The position numbers were made by a program, and so were the translations under genes. A model generated the notes under the pieces. The model did no database searches and was not told where the DNA came from. It was given only the letters and a program-made list of their open reading frames with translations. This document shows, piece after piece, positions 24,901-34,690 of a stretch of 64,000 nucleotides of DNA. Each line of letters opens with the position of its first letter. Position 1 is the first letter of the stretch. The stretch spans positions 50,001-114,000 of the forward strand of contig JABMCL010002141.1 in the NCBI GenBank assembly GCA_018857735.1, given 5' to 3'. The DNA comes from Alviniconcha marisindica (Eukaryota > Mollusca > Gastropoda > Provannidae).

Positions 24901-27900
24901 ACATGATAACATTTTTAATGACCGTGTGAATTTGTTGGTACCAGATCATTTACTTTAAGTCCATATGTTCTGTTTTTACAACTGTTTTCCAGCCACAAGA
25001 AACTACAGCCAGTCTGGACACAAGTGAAAGTGACAGCACCCACCCTGAAGCTCTTGCTGGCTATGGTGACATGATGTTCCACAATGCTGTCATATTCCAG
25101 TTCATCTTGTGCGCTGGTGTGTCTGTGGCACTTGGTCTTCTCATGATGTGGCATGCACGGCTTATCAGTCATGGGGAGACCAGCATTGAGGCACATATCA
25201 ATGCTAAGGAGAGAAAGCGATACCACAAAAAGGGATTGGTGAGTTGAAATGCCACAATGTAAATGATTTACATTTTAGTGAGATGTATGTGTGCCCTCTC
25301 TTAGAGCATTATGGTGAGTGCTAGAGGCAGTTTTGGGCCTTGTTTGCTTTTAGGGCTAACAGTTGATTCACAAGATGATGGTAACTTCAGCTGGTGGTAG
25401 ATGGAAAGTCACCTATACCAGACCAAGATCAAAATACTACTCAATAATCATCAAACAATGTGTCATTTAAATTTCCCCAAACCACATTATTCATAGTTTC
25501 TTGATCCCTTGTGGGAAATGTTTGGCACCTTTTCTGGGTAAACCTGATGCTCCAAGAGCTGCACTACCCAGTCCTACCATGTTTAAAAGTAAGTAGCTTA
25601 GTATCAATGAATATGCAGTACACTAGTTTTGTTCAGTCTAAATAAAAATGCTGTGTATCAGTCAGTATTATGAAGACCTGGGTATTTGGCAACTTGTTAA
25701 TCTGGAAATGTTAACATTCCATTCTGTCAATACTTTGCTTGATTTCAGATTTACAAGAACCCTTATGACTTTGGCTTTTGGGGCAACTGGAAAAGATTTT
25801 TTGGTCTTTGTCATGGCAGGTAAGCTTTCCTATCAGATGGAGCTCATGTTTGATGTTAACAATTATTCAGTTGAGTGCAAAATACACTGATACAGTTATT
25901 AGGTAGGTTTGTGTTTGCACAGTTGATGGTTTACTGAAATGAAACGAGAAAGATTGCTAGCGTTCTAAAACAAGATCCAAACACATAAAAGGTTCAAAAG
26001 AATGCTATTTATTAGGACAAAACACTACATGCAAATATTTGGTGCAATCCCCTTTATCAAGCTACAAAACGTCATTTAAACAACAGTTAAACATTGAAAA
26101 AACAATGAAAATTGAGATGGGGAGCTAAGCCACTTATCTGTTTTTGTCTTGCCCAGTGCTTAGACAAAAACAGACAAGTGGTTTAGCTCCCCCTCTCATT
26201 TTTTACCATTTAACTGTTGTTAAACCACTTGTTTCTGTCTTGTCCAGTGCTTGACAAGACAGAAACAAATAAGTGGTTTAGCTCCTCATCTCATTTTTCA
26301 TTGTTTTTCACCATTTACCTGTTGTTTTAAGTGTCGTTTTGTAGTTCGATAAAGGGGATTACCCCCAAAATTTGCATGTTGTGTTTTGTCCTAATAAATA
26401 GGTTTACTGAACTGTTTGGACTATAAGGGGTTACTTTTTCCTCAAGTTTTTCTCTGCATCTTGCAGAAAGTGGTAGCACCGTATCTGTTATGAAAACATG
26501 GTAAGCATGTTTTTTTCCAAGACAGATTTTATGAACATGTCAGTCAGAAACATAAATTGCTTACATTGCTGAAATGATCTCTTCAGCTGGCAGAGTTGAC
26601 GCATTCTGAATCATTTATAGTTATGCTGTCAGCGTATTGCAGTGTTGATTGTAACGTGGAAGATTACAAAACCTAAAAAGAACACTTGTCATGTTCTGCT
26701 CAGAATTTGCAGCTCCAAAAGCATAAATTTGAACCATTCAAGCTGACATGCTCAAAATAAAGGCCTGGGTCTAGGGGCAGCTGCAGCTTTGGTGGGGTGC
26801 AGGGGTGATGCCCCACTCCAGTGGCACAGTGGGCATCAATGAAGTAATTTTAAATTTCATGCTCAAACATGCAAAAGGTTCAAATTAATGCTGATTTTAT
26901 TTTGACAATAAAAAATTGCAAATTTTCAATGTAAATGCCTTTTCAAGTGCCAAGCAGAGCATAATACACGAACAAACAATGAAATGGAAGAAATCGACTG
27001 CTGTTGTTGATTTAAAACATTCTAGAACATCTCCAAAAGTTGTACTTGAACTGATAGAATCTGAAACAGAACGAGGCCCAGAGCACTTGCGCAGAATCAA
27101 CTCACAAGGGAGTTAATTAATGCTTGAAAGACGTGGCACAAACACAACAAGAAAGACCGGAGTTGCCTACAGTAACTCTCAGCTGGCACGTGAGTAAATA
27201 CAAATTTCATAAACTCCACCAGAGGTACATCCTCAACTGTACCTCTATTACATAAACTTCACTAGAGGGACATCCTCAAATGTACCTCTGGTGGAGTTTG
27301 TGTACCTTGTATGCCAGATGAGAGTTACTGTAAGCAACTCTGGTCTTTGTTGTGTTTGTGTGACTTCTTTCAAGTGCTAATTAACTCCTTTGTGTGTTGA
27401 TTCTGCACCTGAACTTAGTTTCTTCCTTTTCATCATTTGTTCAGTATTATTTGTTTGATTGTTGCTTGAGCTGAAAATGTGCACTGTTTTATATTGTCTA
27501 AATAAAATCAGTGTCCTTAAAAAAAAGAGAAAAAGAGAAGAAAAAACTTTTATGTGTGCTGAGCTTGTTTCAGAATGCTAGCAATCATCTTTGTTTCAGA
27601 TAAAACAATTTTTTCATGACTTGATCAAAAGTTAAATGAATAATATATACTTCCACAAAAAAAAGGTGTTTTAGGGCAAATTCTTGATGAAATCATTTGA
27701 TATTACTTCATATCAGTCAAGCAAACACTCAGAATGCTGTGACACAGCGAATGTGTTGCAGCTCAAGTTTCCGTACTTGTAGTTACTTTTCTTGTTTGTT
27801 GCAGTGGTGCTTTTAACATTTCTAAAGTTAGTTTGCTAACATGGAATTCTTCCCTGGTGTCATTGCTACCTATTTGCAGTATCTCTCTACATTAATTTAT

Positions 27901-29462
27901 CGCTTCATTTGGAGCTGCTTGGATATTTTAGTCAAGAGGAGTTTTCCAAACTGATGAAGGATATTGTTTACAGTGTGTGCGTGTGCGTGTGTGTGTGTGT
28001 GTTTATTAGCATTGGGTTGAAATGGTTTTTGAAGGTGTGCTGTCAGATGACCATATCTAGATTGAAATTCATATCCATTAAATGCTTGGTCACTGATGTT
28101 CTACTCTTGCAGCAAATCAGGTCTGACTAAATAACAATGGTCCTCCTTTGGATCAGACTTTGGAGTAATTTCTTTCAAATCTTCCTTGTTTTCGCTTCTG
28201 AAAAGTCTTTTCTTCAGTCCCATTGCCCTGATATATGACTCTGTGTGTGTGTGTGTGTGCATGCGTGCATGTTGTATGTGTTGAATTAAAAAAAAATGTG
28301 CATTTAAAGAATGTGTGAGCTCTCAGGGCCTGTGTGGGTTATGCGATTATTATCATTTCCTTGCACCTAGATACATCCTAATAAAATCAGACTTCTGTAT
28401 GCTTTACTTTGGGACCCCCCAAAAAACGACAACAAAGTAACAACCAATAACAACACCACATCATTAGGCTTTTGGGAGATAGCTTTTCTGTTTTAGCTAG
28501 TACCTCATACAAGATCTAATACAGTCTTTATATTATAAAGAGCATCTCTGCTAATAGCTTCGAGGCATTTCTCCTGTATGTTGTTAAAAGTCTTCCAAAG
28601 CTTAAATTGTTTATATTGCTACAGAAACTCACTCTCACTTGTACTTCCCATTTTTATTTAGTCCACCCTGAAATTCGGAAAACACAGAGCTCCCCATATT
28701 CAGATATCAATATTATTACGACTCCATATAAATGTAGATGTAATTTTATCCATATTATTGTTGTCTTACTACATGTATAATATAACTGTTGTTGATTGCT
28801 TTTATATAGCACTATTCTCCACTATCGAGCAGGCTCACTGTGCTCACACGTGATCCTACATGAGTGAATAGCTTTTTATAGCAGGCTTTTGAATATCAAT
28901 CAGAGTGGTGTACTTATGGCATGGCTGGTGCCACACGAAACTGCTGCCATCTCAGTGCATTCTGTGTACACCATACAACCATGCACCATGTCACTTCATG
29001 CAAAGCCACGCATGTAAGGTGCATGCATGATTAGCTGCAATCTGCCACCTGCACTTTCAGCAGAATGACTGGGATCTTTTATGTGCTACTGCGGTTAGAC
29101 AGGGGTGGAACGGATACCAAACTAAGAGTCAGCACAGAAAGTTGACCCAGGAGAAGAAAATTCTCCTGCCACTCCTGCCGGGATTGGAACCCGTGACCTT
29201 TCAATCACAAGTCTGACGCTCTAACCACTGAGCTATCCCCGCTGCCTGCTATATGTTAGTGAAGTAAACAATGCATTGCTGTCTAAAGGATAAAGATGTG
29301 TATTTGTTACTCATTCTGTTAACAGTCATGTTGCTTTTTTCATGCAGAACATTCTGGCGCCATATACTGATGCCATCAATCCACGACCCTGTAGGCGATG
29401 GACTAACCTGGGAAACTACTACCTACACAATACCACATTCCAATGGACTTCAGCTTTTGTGA
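12664..29462 (+). CDS. ZDHHC16: Palmitoyltransferase ZDHHC16 (8 coding exons, complete)
   Basis: Protein S-acyltransferase that attaches palmitate to cysteines of target proteins at ER/Golgi membranes. Exons: 12664-12882, 14205-14399, 22658-22769, 23202-23335, 24047-24118, 24993-25238, 25749-25819, 29348-29462; all junctions keep frame and give 387 residues (human about 377). The DHHC cysteine-rich domain is in exons 3-4: [20 protein letters not shown], then KMDHHCPW with the catalytic motif at residues 172-175, then [13 protein letters not shown]. Four membrane segments fit: about 75-97 and 103-127 before the domain, one in exon 4 and one in exon 6. Exon 1 [12 protein letters not shown], exon 6 [11 protein letters not shown] and exon 7 [16 protein letters not shown] match ZDHHC16-specific positions. 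The start may be Met1 or Met9 (MKRIHW). Intron 3 looks U12-type and intron 4 is GC-AG. It is convergent with MED28. Confidence 0.93.
13142..13242. repeat. Hairpin around an (AT)n run in ZDHHC16 intron 1
   Basis: aaactgtttttaataaat at 13142-13159 is the exact reverse complement of 13225-13242; between them is mostly an AT microsatellite (13183-13220). Confidence 0.85.
14482..14585 (+). repeat. Left member of an inverted repeat pair (hAT-like end)
   Basis: Begins cagggctcccattaacgc and includes ctagagggttccaagggaca. The inverted counterpart is at 19300-19380. CAGGG at the tip suits hAT transposons, but the family is not established. Confidence 0.45.
14704..15977. mobile_element. Penelope-like element, two fragments head to head (large inverted repeat)
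   Basis: The tip tagaacagctctagagaaat at 14704 recurs inverted at 15977, and the arms match inwards through a CT/AG-rich tract, a CA/GT microsatellite and a gttggcaagacattttgtga-like centre. On the minus strand 14874-15194 reads [20 protein letters not shown] followed by TPGTF and CKVCP, the linker between reverse transcriptase and endonuclease of Penelope-like elements. On the plus strand 15350-15600 reads [20 protein letters not shown] and [11 protein letters not shown], then VKGLWQLHG, the GIY-YIG endonuclease. The reverse transcriptase core is absent, so the copies are 5'-truncated and inactive. Confidence 0.8.
16150..16430. repeat. Dispersed repeat F, copy 2, with a SINE-type tail
   Basis: Starts with gtccacagaaaccataagg-cttattaggg, the reverse complement of the SINE A tail, then a G-rich patch, then a body matching 4650-4910. 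If one element, it is inserted in minus orientation and shares its 3' tail with SINE A. Confidence 0.5.
16770..16943 (+). mobile_element. SINE B, copy 2
   Basis: From acatagttcaggagctgtgt to gacattaagcaacactacct-acc. Flanked by TAGACAACCAG at 16759-16769 and 16944-16954, a perfect 11-bp target duplication. It lies directly before a SINE A copy. Confidence 0.9.
16955..17281 (+). mobile_element. SINE A, full-length copy abutting SINE B
   Basis: Head gtgagctggtttgacctagc with A-box-like agcagtaaggcg and B-box-like GGTTCGATAC, body and tail as in 5295-5612, ending gttaagcaccatgtta. Flanked by TAGACAACCAG at 16944-16954 and 17282-17292, so the same target word occurs three times around two SINEs. 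Confidence 0.9.
17609..18215 (-). pseudogene. Coding-like intronless stretch, frameshifted, unrecognised
   Basis: Two overlapping minus-strand frames (18215-17832 and 17887-17609) read as one protein broken by a frameshift near 17860-17880: both carry the same [17 protein letters not shown] region in different frames. The amino-acid composition is protein-like, with [17 protein letters not shown] near the start and [17 protein letters not shown] near the end. The latter vaguely resembles the C-terminal domain of P2X7-type proteins (I.P.C....R..FP....Y.G), but I would not assign it. It lies in ZDHHC16 intron 2 on the opposite strand, and may be transposon-derived or a processed copy. Confidence 0.35.
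19300..19380 (-). repeat. Right member of an inverted repeat pair (hAT-like end)
   Basis: Reverse complement begins agggctcccattagc and contains tttagagggtccctggaca, matching 14482-14585. The tip is CCTA instead of the expected CCCTG, and I see no 8-bp duplication. Confidence 0.45.
19440..21170 (+). mobile_element. Non-LTR retrotransposon (I/Jockey-type LINE with RNase H), 5'-truncated and decayed
   Basis: Coding remnants in several frames: [20 protein letters not shown] and [10 protein letters not shown], then [18 protein letters not shown] and HTDWGA (C-terminal reverse transcriptase and thumb, 19600-19960); [28 protein letters not shown] and [20 protein letters not shown] (RNase H, 20180-20555); then [20 protein letters not shown] and a His/Cys-containing end (20715-20965). 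The RNase H domain points to the I/Jockey group. Stops, frameshifts and an internal deletion after QELVSKT show it is dead. The 3' UTR ends ctggttgactgggcgtaaaa-catcaatttacttacttact. Confidence 0.85.
21458..21770 (-). mobile_element. SINE A, full-length copy, minus orientation
   Basis: Reads on the minus strand from a tRNA-like head (B box decayed to gatttaattcaaatct) to the tail tctgtagacgttaaacatca-tgtttacttactta. Flanked by CAGATTCCTTTTA (21444-21456) and CAGATTTCTTTTA (21771-21783), a 13-bp target duplication with one mismatch. Lies in ZDHHC16 intron 2. Confidence 0.9.
21840..21918. repeat. (GT)n microsatellite
   Basis: About 39 uninterrupted GT units. Confidence 0.97.
22345..22570 (-). 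mobile_element. Diverged SINE A relative
   Basis: On the minus strand: ggttcaaatctgcttcggct, then gttgtggtttatgaactgtc-ttgtg and aaaatggctcacacc, parallel to SINE A but clearly more diverged and lacking the tail. Lies 90 bp before ZDHHC16 exon 3. Confidence 0.65.
22770..23201 (+). promoter_or_regulatory. ZDHHC16: Probable U12-type (minor spliceosome) intron 3 of ZDHHC16
   Basis: The donor reads GTATCCTTTT, identical to the U12 consensus RTATCCTTT. ATCCTTATC at 23184-23192 matches the U12 branch site TTCCTTRAC at 7 of 9 positions, with the branch A 11 bases before the terminal AG (23201), and there is no long polypyrimidine tract. It interrupts the Pro codon right after the catalytic DHHC. 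Confidence 0.85.
23636..23715 (-). mobile_element. LINE 3'-end fragment
   Basis: On the minus strand: gccctgatataaccctttgt, gttgactgggctcaaagcac, then taactaactaac. This is the same 3' UTR as the LINE at 21110-21170, here without coding sequence. Confidence 0.7.
25972..26405. repeat. Fold-back element E with nested hairpins
   Basis: Left end gatccaaacacataaaaggt, with tatttattaggacaaaacac next, recurs inverted at the right (gttgtgttttgtcctaataa-ataggt). Inside, tgtctaagcactgggcaag-type arms (26140-26190 and 26225-26285) form two further hairpins. Related single arms are at 33868-34000 and 43073-43138. The layout suggests Penelope-like terminal repeats, by inference. Confidence 0.75.
26880..27520. 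repeat. Fold-back element, arms ~300 bp
   Basis: The arms match from the outside (left ttaatgctgattttatttt, right aaataaaatcagtgtcctt) through gcagaatcaactcacaaggg versus its inverted counterpart near 27385-27406, to a centre with aaactccaccagaggtac and its complement. By eye the inner 150 bp are about 85% complementary. The left tip aaaggttcaaattaatgct resembles element E. Confidence 0.8.
27962..28270. repeat. Short (GT)n runs in ZDHHC16 intron 7
   Basis: GT-rich runs at 27975-28002 and 28241-28260; nothing else notable between them. Confidence 0.8.
28793..29246 (-). mobile_element. SINE D, full-length copy, minus orientation
   Basis: On the minus strand the head is ggggatagctcagtggttag with B box GGTTCCAATCC, followed by a ~380-bp body containing ttcttctcctgggtcaac, aaagatcccagtcattctg and gcatgcaccttacatgcg. 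It ends atagtgctatataaaagc. Close relative of 38716-39190. It lies 100 bp before ZDHHC16 exon 8. The tRNA-like head contains the A and B boxes of an internal Pol III promoter. Confidence 0.88.
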
Positions 29463-29721
29463 TACAAATTTAAGACCCAGTAATCACGCATGTTTCCAGC
29501 ATAATAATGAACAGTGAATTTGTCTAATATTAATTTGAATGGGATAATCATGTCTTTCACAAGAAGTGTTACTTTTCATTTCTCCTCTTTTTGATGGCAA
29601 CAAATGTGTTGACAATTAAGACTTCTGATGCACCACAGTTTGTTAAATATCTTGGCAGGTAGACTGTTGCTGCCAGTACATTTTCCATGAGTACAAATTT
29701 TGATGCGGGCAGATTTCTTAC

Positions 29722-29727
29722 AATAAA
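29722..29727 (+). terminator. ZDHHC16: Candidate poly(A) signal of ZDHHC16
   Basis: AATAAA, 260 bases after the stop codon. It is followed by a 28-bp direct repeat (29735-29762 and 29777-29804, period 42). Confidence 0.5.
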
Positions 29728-29804
29728 GTTCTTTAAAGTTTAATGCAAACACATTTTGCAAGCTGTATTGACAAGTAAAGTTTAATGCAAACACATTTTG
29801 CAAG

Positions 29805-30880
29805 TAACACTTCTGATGCAGATTCATTTTGCCACATGTCTTAACAAATAAGACATTTTCTGATGTTAGCACATTTGCCACATGTCTTGAAAAGCAAGGC
29901 TGTTGAGGCAAGCACTTGTCTTCACCAAATATCTTGACAGATGTCCAGTTTTGTGTAAATCTACATCTTAGGAACACAGAGTTTTGAGCTTTGTGCTGTG
30001 GGAAAAAAAAGGAAAGTGTTCTGATTCAAAGAGGGTTCAGCTGTCTTTCTTGTCAGTTTGTATTACAAATTTACATACTTACTTTGTGTGGAAAAGATAC
30101 AGGAGCTAACACCCAGCACTACTAAGTAAACATACTGAACAGTTGTTCAGTAATATGTTGGAGACTGTGTGAATTCTGGGTCTTAAATAGAAAGGAGAGA
30201 GAAAGGGTTGGGGTGGGGTGGGGTGGAGAGACAGACAGACAGACTATCTTACAAACACCCAGCACTATAAAGTAATCAAACCAAAGCATACCAGACAGTT
30301 GTTCAGTAATGCTGGAGCCTGCTGGAGTGTTAAATACTTAAGAAAGCCATAGAGCATGTGTATACACATCTGGCTGACCAAACAATATTTGCCTGTGTAA
30401 ACAGAAAAATATTTCAAGCATGATGAAAAGGGTACAAAGAGTTTGAGTAGAATTTTTTTATAGGTACTTTCCAAATTTAGTGTTTAACAACAATCTGGTG
30501 TATACAAAACTAATAAAACATGTAGGTGACATTAAGTTTGTACAGTTATATATATATATATACAAATCTTGAACCAGATGTAGAAAATGGACAAAACATT
30601 TAAATATAATTAAGTCTGTAGAGCTAACTACACAAATCTTAGACCAGATGTAGTAAACTGATCAAACATTCAGATACAGTCACAGTGAAGGTTGCACAGA
30701 TAAGCAGAATGAATGATTCTTTACCTCTTAAAGAAAACAATCTAGCAACAATAGGTGATGGCACAGTTACTGAAAATACAAAAGTTACATATTAAACAAA
30801 CTAGTATTTACACACACACACACACACACACACACGTACACACACTACTTTGACATTTGAACGGACTTATCTCTTCACAA
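29805..30880. other. ZDHHC16 3' flank, no gene seen
   Basis: Contains loose repeats of a gccacatgtctt phrase (29830-29890), a GGGTG/GACA run near 30205-30243, two similar atataca...cttagaccagatgtag phrases (30545-30660) and a (CA)n run at 30811-30836. No coding support. Confidence 0.4.
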
Positions 30881-30974
30881 ATGCTATCGAATGCAGAACA
30901 AAACATCTTTTGTGAATCAAGTCAGTGTTTTTGTATTAGCTTTATTAGATTTAGGTACTTAACTGTATTCGATT

Positions 30975-31490
30975 TTCGGTGCACAAAATCATCTACCAGA
31001 TGGAAAAAGCTCATAATATTTAGCAAGGACATGGCTGTTGTCATCCGCAATCACCCTATCCTTCCATACCACATGACATTCATACAACTGACTTAAGCGT
31101 TCTTGTCTTTCACTCACAACCTTGCCACACACATTCACCACTTTATTCAGGACATTTTTGCTTTTCACATACAAGCCTCCAAACCAGCACAGGAATAAAA
31201 CTGTTAAAACTGATTCAATACAACTCCGGTAGAAAGGGCATAAAACAGCAGCACTGACATTAAGAGATCTTAGCTTTTGAAGGCAACTGATATGCTTGGC
31301 TAACATCTTTTATGAATAAAGTCAGTGTTTTTGTTAAAATTCAGCTTGTTGTCAGCCTGTTCCTAGATATTTGTACTCGGTCACTCTTTCAACTTGCATG
31401 CCATCAATAAAATCTATCAGCATTTCCTTTGTTTTCTTTACATTCAAGTTGAGGGAATTATCCCGGCACCAGACATGAAGAGAAAAATAC
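30975..31490 (-). mobile_element. Non-LTR retrotransposon remnant (L2/CR1-like reverse transcriptase C terminus)
   Basis: Minus-strand translation gives LNVKKTKEMLIDF then VERVTEYKYLGT (31490-31370), a gap with stops, then ISCLQKLRSLNVSAAVLCPF, YRSCIESVL, CWFGGLYVKSKNVLNKVVNV, and LAKYYELFPSGR near 30990. This order is typical of the C terminus of L2/CR1-group reverse transcriptases. Stops and frameshifts show it is inactive. Confidence 0.75.
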
Positions 31491-32278
31491 TGTCAACTCA
31501 CATTTAGCTTAATATGGAAACACTTATTTTCTCTCAAGAATGAGACTCATTCTTCTGAAATTGCATAAAGTTGCCAAAACCATTATGACAGTGTAAAATT
31601 TGATAAAGGTTATCATGCTGTTTGAAAAGATCTTAAAGTGTGAAAAGTTACTTTGTATCACCCACGTTAAAACAAAAATATTTGGCCAGTAGTCTTTCAT
31701 ATTGTCCTCCAAAGCATTCTCTTCCTTTTGACGTCCAGTCTTCCCAGGCCTTCAAAACTATTAAAAACTACAAACACTACCATATGATTTTAAATTCTGT
31801 CTGCTTCTCCTGCACCCCCCCCCCCCACAACTCCATTTCTTCTCTGCACCCATGTGTCTGTGGTGGTGTGGTGTGTAAGGAATACAGTATTATGATTATA
31901 ATTTTTTATGTTTTATGTACACATTTTTGTTGACTTGTACAAAGCAGTGTGCTCACTCTTGCTGGTCAGATATGGCACAACAGAAATGACTGCTACTATA
32001 ATTATTATTATCTTGCTTACCTGTAAAATCACCTACATGTGTGTGTGTTCCTTTGTATTATTATTGCTTTTTCCCTGTGGTAGGAAACATGTCTGTTATT
32101 TTTCTGTACATTTTCTTTAAAAATTACGCTAGTTACCTGTATCTTTAAGCCCACGATGTTGTCCTTTGGTAACTTAAAAATGTTGATTGACTGATTGATT
32201 TTTTTACCTTTTGTCAAAGAAACATTTTAATTTTACGCACATATGTTTAATGATGTATTTTTATTTGATAACAATCAC
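31491..32278. other. Intergenic, no gene seen
   Basis: AT-rich; a C-run at 31815-31826. No coding support. Confidence 0.4.
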
Positions 32279-32482
32279 AGTTTCATTTTATGGGCATGTA
32301 TAATTTATGAATAATGGAGATTTTTTTTATCTGATAAGAAACAGAAACATAACGTGATCATGTCCTGTAACATAACGTGATCATGTCCTGCCAGGACATG
32401 ATCACGTTATGTTTCTGTTTCTTATCAGAAGAAAAAAATTCTCTATTATTCATAAATTATACATGCCCATAAAATGAAACTG
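32279..32482. repeat. Palindromic element, ~90-bp arms, with internal 23-bp duplication
   Basis: Left arm 32279-32367 starts cagtttcattttatgggc and ends catgtcctg; the last 23 bp are repeated once (32368-32390); the right arm 32391-32482 is the near-perfect reverse complement of the left, ending ataaaatgaaactg. Confidence 0.92.
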
Positions 32483-33279
32483 TTATATGAACTTGGAAAC
32501 TGAAAAACAAACAAAAACAACTTTCATCTTCATCTTTCCAGCACAACTACGACATTGAATTTAGTCTAGGTCACCAAAACTGGTAATTGATAAAAAAGTT
32601 GAAAGGTTAGCATCATGTGAAGTTTGGTACTCGGTTCAAGAGATAGCAAACTGCTGAGTCCCACAACTCAACAGTTATTCCTTTAATTACACAGGAGCAT
32701 TTTTATTTTATTTTATTTTGTCTGGCCATCATACAAAGCAAAACTCAGAAAACCAAACAGTGAGCAGTTACACCCTTCTGACCTTGAAATTTGGACAGAG
32801 TTATTTGTGCTCGATGGAAATTGCCATCATGCAAAGTTTAAAAGTTTACAGTCTCCAAGAAAAAGCTAGTTGTGATTTTCACAGATGGGTGAATAGTAAT
32901 TATTAAAAACATCTGGACGATTTTCCATCCAACTAAATGTAGTCACTTCAGGCAGTTCGGGGCCACTTACAGTTTCATTACAGGCACAGAGAAAAATCAT
33001 ACAGCTTATAATCAGGTTTGTGAAAACTCACCTCGAGGTAAATTAACCTTTAGTCCCAACAGATGACTATCAAAGCAACATCCTGCACAAATCAGTTTTC
33101 CTTATGTAATTTAATATAAGCTTGTTCGGGTTATGCGTTAACTGGTAATTTCCAGCATTTTACCGGTTAGTGTTAGCATATACCAGGAAAAAATCATCAG
33201 TCAGTCAGATTGTACTGATTGTGATTTTGTTTGACCACTTCTAAAAAAAAATTTTTTTTTAAAGGACAGTGAGAGAATG

Positions 33280-33331
<52 letters not shown>

Positions 33332-33867
33332 AGACAAGAAGGGAGCAGGGTGTTTGCTCAGAGGTAAAGCTCTAGTAGCAGTATAGAGTTGTGTATCAGA
33401 CTGGTTACAGTGATTATCCGACCAGTTTCCGTGAACCACTTTTGCCACCTTATAGATGTCACACAAGTTTGAAAAATGTCTAGTGCGATCACTGTTGTCA
33501 AGCTTGTGATATAGCACTGTCTACACATGTCCCCCACAGCAGCAGCAACTTCATTGAAGTTCACATTTGTAAATGTTTTGGTCATAAAAACAAAATTTGT
33601 TACAGAAGAACAGGTCTTCAGTGTGTATATATATGCACAAGTTTGGGTGTGTTTAAATTCTTTGATAAATTTCATCATGAGCTAATGGTAAAAGAATAGT
33701 GACTGATTATTTTAAATACCCAAGGATTCATGATTTGCTGGAGCCTAATCTTACAATCTGTCCTTGCTAAAACTTGTTCTTGCTACGGCAGCAAATTGAC
33801 AAAAACTTAAAAGAACAGGTATGTCACACCCATGGAGAAAAGCAAAGTAAAACAACAACAAAACAAA
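32483..33867. other. Intergenic, no gene seen; (GT)n at 33281-33327
   Basis: The only clear structure is a (GT)n microsatellite at 33281-33327. No frame resembles a known protein. Confidence 0.5.
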
Positions 33868-34000
33868 GATCCAAACACATAAAATGTTCCAAAAAACACT
33901 ATTTATAAGGACAAAACACAACATGCAAATTTTGGGGGTATTCCCCTTTATCAAGCTACAAAACAACACTAAACAGTTAAATTAAACAATAAAAAATGAG
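33868..34000. repeat. Element E, single arm
   Basis: gatccaaacacataaaatgt, tatttataaggacaaaacac, then gcaaattttgggggtattcc and cctttatcaagctacaaaac match the arms of the element at 25972-26405. Confidence 0.75.
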
Positions 34001-34465
34001 ATGTTGAATTAGGACATTTATTTGCTTTTTTTATTTTTTAGCTGTTTCATCATAATGACACAAAAACAACACAGCTCAACAAAAAGCAGGTCAGTGTCCT
34101 CATTCTGCATCTCATTTTTCATCATTTTTACATGTACCATTGTGAAGCACTTAGGGCTCAACAAATGTTCATATAAAACAGTTGGTTTTATAACTCATTA
34201 TATCATAATATGTGTCAAGACTTCATTTAAAGTTGTACAGCATCCTGGAAGATGCTAGTCTGAAGGTTGTGCTAAGGCAGAAAATGCATCAAGTACATGC
34301 CAAAGTCTCAATCTGGTCCATATCTGTAACAGTCACACAAAGCTTGAACTCAATCATAATTCATATCAGAACTTTCTGAGAAAATACAGCTCTCATTTAG
34401 TTCCTTTTGAAACTGTTGACCTTGTCCTTGAAAACAGATCAAGGCCATAAAAATTGTTTGATAGT

Positions 34466-34690
34466 GTCTGTTCTTGCAAAGTATATTTGCAAACATTTTG
34501 GTTCTTAACTGATGCTAACATACAAAAACTGGTTCTTAACAATTGTTAACATGCAATTACAAAAACAACTTGTCAGTAGAGTCTGTTCTTGCAAAGTATA
34601 TTCGCAAACATTTTGGTTCTTAACAAAATAATGTCAACATCCAAAAACTGGTTGTAAACAAATGTTAACATACAAAAACAGCTTGTCTGC
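34466..34690. repeat. Tandem duplication, ~115-bp unit, two copies
   Basis: gtctgttcttgcaaagtata followed by gcaaacattttggttcttaac occurs at 34466 and 34581; each is followed by aaaaactggtt and a gttaacat phrase. Confidence 0.85.
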
